From contig JBEIPP010000092.1 of the NCBI GenBank assembly GCA_040376995.1, positions 1 through 12,941 on the forward strand: 12,941 nucleotides of DNA. Reading direction: 5' to 3'. How positions within the stretch are numbered: the first letter of the stretch is position 1; each line of letters starts with the position of its first letter. The notes under the pieces are model-generated. The model was given only the letters and a program-made list of their open reading frames with translations. It had not been told where the DNA came from and did no database searches. Source of the stretch: UBA4416 sp040376995 (GTDB taxonomy: Bacteria > Bacteroidota > Bacteroidia > B-17B0 > Aurantibacillaceae). Shown here one piece after another: positions 5,265 to 11,744 of this stretch. Position numbers and translations under genes: made by a program.

Positions 5265-8183
5265 ATGAAAAAAATAATTTTGCTATTTGTTATTATTTTA
5301 GTTGGAGCTAATTGCGAGGCGCAAAATCCCAATTTTAATTGGGGAAATATGGTCGGTGATGATTCATCTGTAGACATAGCCAACAAGACAAACGTATGTG
5401 ATAGTTATGGCAACACATTTGTAATAGGACGTGTTGGTCTTCCACCTACTGATTATGATCCGGGACCAGGAACCTATACGATGTCAACGAGTAATGGAAC
5501 TAATTTTATTATTAAGTTCGCTGAAGACGGGAGCTTTTTATGGGCTAAAAATTATGGAGGTAATTGTAATAATGTTTCTATTAACATAGATCAATCAAAC
5601 AATATATATTTATTAGGCACTTACCAAGGAACAATTGATGTTGATCCAAGCTCTGGAATATACAATCTTTCGGCTCCTTCGTTCACAAACAGTCTATTTG
5701 TTTCAAAACTCGATCAGAATGGAAATTTTATTTGGGCAAAAAGTATTGTTAATTCTACGCCAACCAGTTTGGCAGTAGACAAAAGCCAAAACATACTCAT
5801 AACGGCCGTATTTAATGGAACTATAGATGTCGATCCAAATGCAACTGTCAATATGATTTCGTCAAGTGGAAGCAACAATGTTTTTTTATTGAAGCTCGGC
5901 AATACAGGAAACACACTTTTCACAAAACTATTTGATGGGTCTGTTTACCAAAGTATAAATCAAATGGTAACTGATAATCATAATAATATTTTGATTACCG
6001 GTTATTTTAATGCAACCACTGATTTCGACACAGGACTAGGAATTTATAATCAATCAATTTCAGGAAACAGTGCTATTTATATTCAAAAATTAGATTCTAT
6101 TGGGAATTTTATTTGGGTTAATACTTATGGAGGAGCACTTGGATATAATTTTGGTTATTCATTAGCAATTGATAATTCAGATAATATATACGCTACTGGT
6201 TTCTATACTGGCCCAATAGATTTTGATAATAGTGCTGGAACGTATACAGTGTCATCAAATGGGTCAAGTGATATTTATATTTTAAAATTGGATAAATTTG
6301 GCGACCTATTGTGGGTAAAATCCGTAGGAGGTGTTAGCGCAGATGAAGGTTATGGAATTGCTTTGGATACTTTAGGTAATGTAAACGTTGTAGGTATGTT
6401 TGAGTCAAGTGTTGACTTTGATCCAGGATCAGGTACTCATACCTTGAGTACAAGTAATTTCTCAGATATAGATGGATTTATACTAAGACTTGATAGCACA
6501 GGAAATTTTATTTGGGTTGGAGCAGTTAGTGGCCTAGGCTTTGATAAGTGTTTCTCTGTTACTATTGATGCTCATAATAGTTTACATATTAATGGATCTT
6601 TCGGTGGTGGGTCTTGGTACTCTGGCAATAATTTTAATAACGTAGATCTTGATCCAACAAGCGGAGTTTCTTGGACTCCTCTCACAGGTTCGATGGCCCC
6701 TTTTGTTATTAAAATTGGACCTTGTCCATCACCTCTATATGCAATCTCAGGATACACGTCCGTATGTGCGGGAATCACAACATCTTATTCCGTTTCTCCG
6801 TCAGTTGGGGCTACAGGTTATGTTTGGAGTACACCATTAAACTCTATTATGAATACTGGGATGAATACTAATTCTATTAGTTTAACCTATAGTTTAAGTC
6901 CAGGAAATATTGTTGTTACACCAACCAACTCCTGTGGGAGTGGATTATCTGCAACAGTAGCAGTTCTATTTAATGCTCCACTTGTGATTACTTCATCTAC
7001 TGCATCAATTTGTAGAGGTTCGTCTGTTTCATTTTCCGTATCTGGTGCTACAAGTTATACTTGGAGTTCGGGGGTGAATACACAAACTATAAATTTAATT
7101 CCTGTAAGTTCAACAACATATTCAGTAACTGGTATAAATTCTCTGGGTTGTATTGGCAATCAAACGGTAAGCATTAATGTGGACACCACCTGTGCAGATG
7201 TTTGGCCGGGTGATGCTAACAGCGATGGTATAGCTAACAATTTGGATGTTCTTGAGCTTGGCTTGCATTATGGCCAAACTGGACCAGTAAGAAAGTATCA
7301 ATTGATTGCCTGGTATGCTTTAACTTCGGTTAATTGGATGGGCTCCATCACTAATGGAAAAAATTTATCCCACAGTGATTGTAACGGAGATGGGACGATT
7401 AATTCTATGGATACTTTAGCAATATATAATAATTATGGATCATCACATGTATTTAAAACGGCACAAACAGCAACAGTAAATGCACAACTCAGCATTGTTC
7501 CTGATCAGGCATCTGTTGTTAAAGGAACTTGGGGAACCGCGTCTATTTATTTAGGAGATATTACTAATTCGATAAATAATATTAATGGTCTTGCTTTTAC
7601 AATTGATTTTGATAAAACTTTAATTGAAACAAATAATATTTATGTAGAATATCAAAATTCGTTTTTGGACCCTACTTATCAAAATTTACGTTTTAGGAAA
7701 TTGAATTTAGCTTTAGGGAAAATTTATACTGCAACAACTCACACGGTTAATAATAATGCAAGTGGATATGGGAAAATTGCTACCTTACATTATAAAATTA
7801 AATCAACCATAACAACTGATCAGGTTTTAAATTTGGGGATTTCTCAAGCTAATCAATCAGATGCTTCAGGAGCAGTTTTTTCGCTAACATCAGGCACTGG
7901 AACATTAATGGCAATGGGCACAAGTGTTGGCTTACAAGAGTTGAATGGAAATAATATTTCTATTAATCCAAATCCGACTAGTGGCTCATTAACTATTCTT
8001 TCAAAAACAGAATTACAAAAAGTGGAAGTAATAGCCATTACTGGTCAGATTTTAATTAGTGAAATCCCAACAAGTAATAAGCACTCACTATATTTAGAAA
8101 ATTTCGCTAACGGAATTTATTTTGTGAACGTATATCAAAATGATCGCGTTGTGAAAAGAGAGAAAATTGTTTTGAATAAGTAA
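5265..8183 (+). CDS. Secreted SBBP-type beta-propeller protein with Ig-like, dockerin-like, cohesin-like and T9SS sorting domains
   Basis: 972 aa. Clear signal peptide (MKK, then IILLFVIILVGA, cleavage probably after CEA at 19). The Cys at 17 lacks a good lipobox. Residues of about 23-485 contain seven repeats of about 65 residues. Each has a G-x-F-x-W strand (for example GSFLWAKNYGG at 89 and GNFIWVNTYGG at 280) and a D-x-D-P-x-x-G-T-Y-x-x-S turn, as in SBBP (beta-propeller) repeats, so one seven-bladed propeller. Two Ig-like domains (about 487-570 and 572-640) follow. The third part is paralogous to that of the upstream gene: dockerin-like loops at 650-661 and 705-716, a cohesin-like domain (about 737-885) and a T9SS type A sorting domain (about 890-972) ending KREKIVLNK. 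It is secreted through T9SS and probably held at the surface. Binding target unknown; no catalytic domain is seen. Confidence 0.93.
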   Translation: MKKIILLFVIILVGANCEAQNPNFNWGNMVGDDSSVDIANKTNVCDSYGNTFVIGRVGLPPTDYDPGPGTYTMSTSNGTNFIIKFAEDGSFLWAKNYGGNCNNVSINIDQSNNIYLLGTYQGTIDVDPSSGIYNLSAPSFTNSLFVSKLDQNGNFIWAKSIVNSTPTSLAVDKSQNILITAVFNGTIDVDPNATVNMISSSGSNNVFLLKLGNTGNTLFTKLFDGSVYQSINQMVTDNHNNILITGYFNATTDFDTGLGIYNQSISGNSAIYIQKLDSIGNFIWVNTYGGALGYNFGYSLAIDNSDNIYATGFYTGPIDFDNSAGTYTVSSNGSSDIYILKLDKFGDLLWVKSVGGVSADEGYGIALDTLGNVNVVGMFESSVDFDPGSGTHTLSTSNFSDIDGFILRLDSTGNFIWVGAVSGLGFDKCFSVTIDAHNSLHINGSFGGGSWYSGNNFNNVDLDPTSGVSWTPLTGSMAPFVIKIGPCPSPLYAISGYTSVCAGITTSYSVSPSVGATGYVWSTPLNSIMNTGMNTNSISLTYSLSPGNIVVTPTNSCGSGLSATVAVLFNAPLVITSSTASICRGSSVSFSVSGATSYTWSSGVNTQTINLIPVSSTTYSVTGINSLGCIGNQTVSINVDTTCADVWPGDANSDGIANNLDVLELGLHYGQTGPVRKYQLIAWYALTSVNWMGSITNGKNLSHSDCNGDGTINSMDTLAIYNNYGSSHVFKTAQTATVNAQLSIVPDQASVVKGTWGTASIYLGDITNSINNINGLAFTIDFDKTLIETNNIYVEYQNSFLDPTYQNLRFRKLNLALGKIYTATTHTVNNNASGYGKIATLHYKIKSTITTDQVLNLGISQANQSDASGAVFSLTSGTGTLMAMGTSVGLQELNGNNISINPNPTSGSLTILSKTELQKVEVIAITGQILISEIPTSNKHSLYLENFANGIYFVNVYQNDRVVKREKIVLNK
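7191..8180 (+). repeat. Shared C-terminal module, copy 2
   Basis: Encodes residues 643-972 of the second cargo protein, homologous to 4158-5144. The most conserved parts are DVWPGDANSDG, the DCNGDG loop, SIVPDQAS, the SFLD-to-TTHTV stretch and the whole sorting domain. The least conserved part is the 40-residue insert between the two calcium loops. Confidence 0.85.
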
Positions 8184-8197
8184 ATTTCGAGTTAGAA

Positions 8198-8244
8198 ACA
8201 CCTGTCAGGTTTATAGCAAACCGCTTAGTAAACCTGACAGGTGT
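8198..8244. terminator. Perfect 16-bp inverted repeat, probable bidirectional terminator
   Basis: ACACCTGTCAGGTTTA (8198-8213) pairs perfectly with TAAACCTGACAGGTGT (8229-8244) around a 15-nt loop. It lies 14 bp after the second cargo gene and 11 bp before the stop of the convergent lipoprotein gene, where a shared terminator is expected. Neither side has a long T-tract. Each arm is itself nearly palindromic (CCTGTCAGG), and I recall similar AACCTGACAGG stems scattered in other Bacteroidota genomes. Confidence 0.7.
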
Positions 8245-8255
8245 ATAGAAGTTAA

Positions 8256-8726
8256 CTACTTCACCTTCGTTGTATCTCCAACAGTTTCAAAAGCTTCGTC
8301 AACTTTTACAACAATGTTTTCGTAATCGCTTTTTGCAGCTGCAATTTCAGGTTTTATCAATTCTAATTCATTCAATTGTGCGGTGTAATCTTTCTCAACC
8401 TGTTTCGAATCTCCCGAATTGCTTTTCACTTGCTCAACTAAAGTTTTATTTTTTTCAATCATTAATTCCAAACGCGTGATGAGTGGATTAATTTTTTGAC
8501 TGAGGTTGTTTAATAAAGAGTTTTCGGGAGTGCCATTTTTAGTCGTGTCGGTAAAGGCTACAGATGACAGCTCCGAACGATAGAATACTAAAATTGAATC
8601 TTGTTGTTTTAGCTCTGCTTGTGTAGCTTCTATTTTTTGAATGAATGCATCGGTATCATCTGTACAAGAAGTAAAGCTGAATGTTAAAACAATAGAAGTG
8701 GCGATTGTTACGATTAGATTTTTCAT
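8256..8726 (-). CDS. Hypothetical lipoprotein with coiled coil
   Basis: 156 aa. Residues 1-20 are a lipoprotein signal peptide (MKN, hydrophobic core, FTS) with Cys21 as the lipidated residue. The first residues after it, TDDTD, are acidic, which resembles the lipoprotein export signal that sends Bacteroidota lipoproteins to the cell surface. The rest is almost wholly helical and charged, with heptad-like stretches at about 26-50, 70-105 and 110-145, so it is probably a coiled-coil protein of the outer membrane or surface. No known domain is recognised. It is convergent with the second cargo gene. The BtrH-like gene lies upstream on the same strand but more than 300 bp away, so this gene likely has its own promoter. 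A one-mismatch -7 box (AATGTTTG on the minus strand, 8762-8769) is a weak candidate. Confidence 0.82.
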   Translation of the reverse strand: MKNLIVTIATSIVLTFSFTSCTDDTDAFIQKIEATQAELKQQDSILVFYRSELSSVAFTDTTKNGTPENSLLNNLSQKINPLITRLELMIEKNKTLVEQVKSNSGDSKQVEKDYTAQLNELELIKPEIAAAKSDYENIVVKVDEAFETVGDTTKVK

Positions 8727-8889
8727 AATATTAAGTTTTATGGTTTAATGATTGATTACATCAAACATTATTTTGTAACCCATCATTAACATATATTAAG
8801 GATTGATGAATAGAACTCAAATTTTGCATGATTAGTTAAGAGTTGATACTTGTTAGTATAAACAAATTTTACTAATATCTTTAAATTGC

Positions 8890-9030
8890 AACACTGATAA
8901 AACGGATTAGGAAGATAAATGCGGATTATAAATAATTTCTACTAGTGTAAAATCCGCTAAATCCGCGTTCCTATTTCTTATCATACAATCCCGATAGCTT
9001 CGGGATTAATAAATCAGCGGCATCAGTGTT
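8890..9030. repeat. Possible interspersed or MITE-like repeat, about 141 bp
   Basis: Bounded by a 9-bp perfect inverted repeat, AACACTGAT (8890-8898) and ATCAGTGTT (9022-9030). Inside are GGATTAGGAA and GCGGATTATA on the left and AAATCCGC, TAAATCCGC and GTTCC on the right in inverted orientation, plus the hairpin at 8987-9007. Short tandem CGGATT/AATCCG motifs of this kind are, as I recall, common in repeated intergenic elements of Bacteroidota. Copy number cannot be judged from one window. Confidence 0.45.
8987..9007 (-). terminator. Hairpin AATCCCGA-N5-TCGGGATT, possible terminator of the BtrH-like operon
   Basis: Perfect 8-bp arms (8987-8994 and 9000-9007) with a 5-nt loop, 35 bp beyond the stop of the BtrH-like gene in its direction of transcription. 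No T-tract follows on the minus strand, so it may only be an RNA-stabilising stem or part of the surrounding repeat. Confidence 0.4.
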
Positions 9031-9041
9031 CTATTAAAAAA

Positions 9042-10061
9042 CTACATCTTTATTTTTCTCAACTCTTTAAAAGCAGCGCGTTCAATAGCAGCAATGTTAT
9101 CCAACATATCAGCACTTTCTAAAAAATCTTTTTGTTCGTTTAATCTGCCTTTAAAAATGCGTCCCATATTAATAGCACTAGCACGCCATAAATCACCAGC
9201 TTTTGTAAATTCGTCGGATAGGCTTAATAGTTTTTGATTACCAGTAATTTCAGCTGCTTGCTCTAAAAAGGCTGCATACAAAAATCTAAATCCACCACCG
9301 CCTGTTCCAATTTCTTCTTGCATACGCACAATTTGCCCTAAATATAAGCCCGCTTTACGAGGACCTAATTTATCTCGCCATTTACGAATTTGACGTGCTG
9401 TATAGTTTATTCCATCAACTCCTGCAATAGGTCCTGGAATACTTAACATATCAAATGCAGAGCGATGAATGGCTTTATAAATTGATTTTTGTAAATGTTC
9501 TTTTGATACTTGTTTTACGTTTTCAGGATAATACACATGTCCTTTTGGGGCTAGTGGTCCTTTTGCAAAACGTACTTTTAGCATATCTTCTTCAGTAAGC
9601 CTTGTCACAGTTTCCATTACAGGATCACTCACTAAATAATTTCCATTTTCTTTTCCATACACTACTAAATTATGTGCATTGAAATGAAAACGATACTCTG
9701 CCGGAAAATATGGTAAATTATAAACGCCTACTTGGCAACCAACAGGATTACCTAATTGTATTTGTTTGTTTAAATAATCGTAGGCTTCTTTTTCGCTGCT
9801 AAATTTTTTGCGATTAACTTTTATGCCTAATAATTTACTTGCTCTACTAAAAATCCAACCTGGCATACTTCTGTATGAAACAGCTGGACCACCATTTACC
9901 ATTAAAAAGGGAATGTGTATGTAAAATATACCAGAACCTAATCCAAACATTAAGGGCTCAGTCATAAATTCTAAACCATGGTGTCTTAAAAGACCTGTAG
10001 CTACACCATTTTCACAATGTGCAGTTTGAATATGATTATAAGGAAGTATTAATTTATCCAT
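9042..10061 (-). CDS. BtrH-like acyltransferase (papain-fold N-terminal domain)
   Basis: 339 aa. The N-terminal half resembles the BtrH N-terminal domain, named after BtrH of butirosin synthesis, which moves an acyl group from a carrier protein to an amine. Papain-like residues can be placed: Cys16 in HCENGVATGLLRHHG, His130 in AHNLVVYG and Asp146 in YLVSDP. The C-terminal half (about 185-335) is helical with the conserved-looking IGTGGGGFRFLYAAFLEQA segment, matching the DUF4872 region that usually accompanies BtrH_N. There is no signal peptide, so it is cytosolic. Its ATG overlaps the stop of the 132-aa gene by 8 nt, so translation is coupled. With a KAS III gene upstream, an acyl or acyl-carrier-protein substrate is likely. 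The actual acceptor is unknown. Confidence 0.85.
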   Translation of the reverse strand: MDKLILPYNHIQTAHCENGVATGLLRHHGLEFMTEPLMFGLGSGIFYIHIPFLMVNGGPAVSYRSMPGWIFSRASKLLGIKVNRKKFSSEKEAYDYLNKQIQLGNPVGCQVGVYNLPYFPAEYRFHFNAHNLVVYGKENGNYLVSDPVMETVTRLTEEDMLKVRFAKGPLAPKGHVYYPENVKQVSKEHLQKSIYKAIHRSAFDMLSIPGPIAGVDGINYTARQIRKWRDKLGPRKAGLYLGQIVRMQEEIGTGGGGFRFLYAAFLEQAAEITGNQKLLSLSDEFTKAGDLWRASAINMGRIFKGRLNEQKDFLESADMLDNIAAIERAAFKELRKIKM

Positions 10062-10452
10062 TAAAGTTTTTTAGTTCATCTATACTAATGTCAAATGCTT
10101 TAGCGTAGACTTGTAATCTTGACTCGCTTAAAGATTTAAATACCGAAGGCTTAAAATGCCTTTTAATAGTCCATTGCCAAAATCCTGTATAGCCCGACAA
10201 TAATGTTAAGTCCATTAATTTTAATTCCATAAAATAAAATATGGGACTAATTTCTCCATTCTTTACTTGTATTGCTGCCTCAGTAACACGTTCTTTAATG
10301 TCATCCCAGGCATTATCAAGCGCTTGTTTTTTCACATCCCAGCCAGTACTTAAATCAGAAGTGTATTTGCCGTCAGATCCTTTTACGTAACATACTTCAC
10401 GTGTAACGCCTACCAATGCAGAGGGGTCTTGTGGTAAATCTTCTTTTTTCAT
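10054..10452 (-). CDS. Conserved-looking 132-aa protein of unknown function
   Basis: 132 aa, no signal peptide. It begins with an acidic/polar stretch (MKKEDLPQDPSALVG) and a region with EVCYVKGSDGKYTS and STGWDVKKQALDNAWDDI. A hydrophobic centre follows (ISPIFYFMELKLMDLTLLSGYTGF as separate short blocks around 69-91), then a basic WTIKRHFKP motif. The end, SESRLQVYAKAFDISIDELK (about 109-128), resembles the last helices of XRE-type regulators, but no complete helix-turn-helix is visible. It lies between the KAS III and BtrH-like genes and overlaps the latter by 8 nt. I recall a protein of this size in the same position in flexirubin-type clusters. A helper or adaptor role is inferred only from context. 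Confidence 0.82.
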   Translation of the reverse strand: MKKEDLPQDPSALVGVTREVCYVKGSDGKYTSDLSTGWDVKKQALDNAWDDIKERVTEAAIQVKNGEISPIFYFMELKLMDLTLLSGYTGFWQWTIKRHFKPSVFKSLSESRLQVYAKAFDISIDELKNFNG

Positions 10453-10487
10453 GCAGAAAAGTTGTTGTTTTTTAAATGTTGCATGGT

Positions 10488-10527
10488 AAAATTATCTAAA
10501 AAAATTATTAAAACACTAGATAATTTT
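10488..10527 (-). promoter_or_regulatory. AT-rich hairpin between the KAS III and 132-aa genes
   Basis: AAAATTATCTA (10488-10498) pairs with TAGATAATTTT (10517-10527) around an 18-nt loop. In transcription order it starts 18 nt after the KAS III stop and ends 35 nt before the next start. It contains very few G-C pairs and no good T-tract, so it is more likely an mRNA processing, stability or attenuation element than a full terminator. Confidence 0.4.
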
Positions 10528-10544
10528 TTCATTTTAAAAGGTAA

Positions 10545-11684
10545 TTAGCAAACGGTTAGTAAACAATAAGCGTACGTAAAACGCGCACTCTCAGGAACCA
10601 TTAATAATATTTTTTGCCCCACTTTTAATTTTCCTGAATTCATTAATTCTTCTACCATCATAAAAATAGAAGCAGAGCCTATATTTCCCGAAGTAGTTAA
10701 ATTAGTAAACCATTTTTCTTGTGGAATCTGAATATCGTATTTTAAAATCTCTTCTGCAATTTTTGCTCTGAAAAATTCAGATGATAAATGAGGTAAGAAG
10801 TAATCTAATGTGGTTACATCAAACCCTCTTTTATCTAAAATCTCTTTTAAGTATTTAGTACCAGTAGGTACAATTTCTTTACCTAATAATTTAGTGTCTT
10901 GTTTAAACGAGAAGATAGATTTTTGTAACCACTCTTCTGGTGCAAATTCTTTCCAGCCTTTTGTTGAGCCATCTGCATTTTTATCAGCGCCAACATACAT
11001 GCATGTTTCTAGTTGATTAGCATAAGAACGGATATCCAACCATTCAATTTTTAAGTTGATTGAATTAGGGCGAGGCTTATTTTGTAACAATAAAGCAGCG
11101 GCGCCATCAGATAACATCCAACGTAAAAAATCTTTTTCAAAAGCGATGATAGGATTTTGTTCCATTTCCACTAAGCGCTCTGTCTCTTTTTCAAAATTAG
11201 AGGATAGCATAAAGGCGGATAATTTTTCAGACCCAGTTACAACAGCATTGGTTGTATTACCAGCCATAATGGATAAGTACCCAGTTTTTAAAGACTGCAT
11301 ACTTGCACAACATGAACCAGATGGAGAAATTAGTTCCAATGGTTTCCCATTTTTTAATTCGCCATGAACCATTACAGCATGAGAAGGCATATGATTATCA
11401 GGAGAAGCAGTGCCACAAGCTAATAATTCAATGTCTTCTATTTTAAAATTCTCATCCGTTAGTTTTTCAATAGCTAAGGCAGCCATTTGCGCATTTGAGT
11501 GCGTTGAATGGCCATCTTTATCAATAGAGTAATAACGTGTTTTGATACCATTATTGCGTAGAGTTAATCGTTTACCTTTTGAAGGCACACCGTCAATCAT
11601 ACCAAGATACTCCTCCATTTCCTCATTAGAAATAGGGCTATTGGGTAAAAATTTAGCTGATTTAGTAATGTAAACTCCTTGCAT
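10545..11684 (-). CDS. Beta-ketoacyl-ACP synthase III family protein, DarB-like
   Basis: 379 aa, thiolase fold. The triad of FabH-type ketosynthases is intact: Cys126 in SGSCCAS (preceded by a second Cys125), His299 in FLPHLSSEFF and Asn334 in TSGNIGSAS. The mid-domain motif SDGAAALLL (about 192-200) is also typical. It is 40-60 residues longer than housekeeping FabH, with an insertion of about 35 residues near 215-255 (SYANQLETCMYVGADKNADG). In length and sequence it fits the DarB-like ketosynthases of dialkylresorcinol/flexirubin pathways, which condense acyl thioesters. It starts 60 nt after tig. The two following genes complete a putative three-gene unit. A darA-like partner and an acyl carrier protein are not in the window. 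The exact substrate is unknown; a primary fatty-acid role is less likely given the neighbours. Confidence 0.9.
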   Translation of the reverse strand: MQGVYITKSAKFLPNSPISNEEMEEYLGMIDGVPSKGKRLTLRNNGIKTRYYSIDKDGHSTHSNAQMAALAIEKLTDENFKIEDIELLACGTASPDNHMPSHAVMVHGELKNGKPLELISPSGSCCASMQSLKTGYLSIMAGNTTNAVVTGSEKLSAFMLSSNFEKETERLVEMEQNPIIAFEKDFLRWMLSDGAAALLLQNKPRPNSINLKIEWLDIRSYANQLETCMYVGADKNADGSTKGWKEFAPEEWLQKSIFSFKQDTKLLGKEIVPTGTKYLKEILDKRGFDVTTLDYFLPHLSSEFFRAKIAEEILKYDIQIPQEKWFTNLTTSGNIGSASIFMMVEELMNSGKLKVGQKILLMVPESARFTYAYCLLTVC

Positions 11685-11744
11685 TGGTTAATATAAAACA
11701 GTTAAATATATTAATAATTTACAACAAATTAAAGCCGAGATTGT

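Larger units (their letters stand above)
8727..9041. other. Intergenic region of 315 bp, no gene found
   Basis: No convincing coding frame on either strand. The part next to the lipoprotein gene (8727-8889) is AT-rich and probably holds its promoter. The rest (8890-9030) is filled with inverted and repeated short motifs described separately. Confidence 0.7.

Noticed and set aside
5313..5318. Cys17 of the second cargo protein as a lipoprotein site
   Set aside because: The preceding residues G-A-N do not form a lipobox; signal peptidase I cleavage after CEA fits better and the protein has a T9SS sorting domain.
11056..11367. 103-codon open frame on the plus strand
   Set aside because: Antisense to the KAS III gene across its active-site region; no homology features and no promoter.
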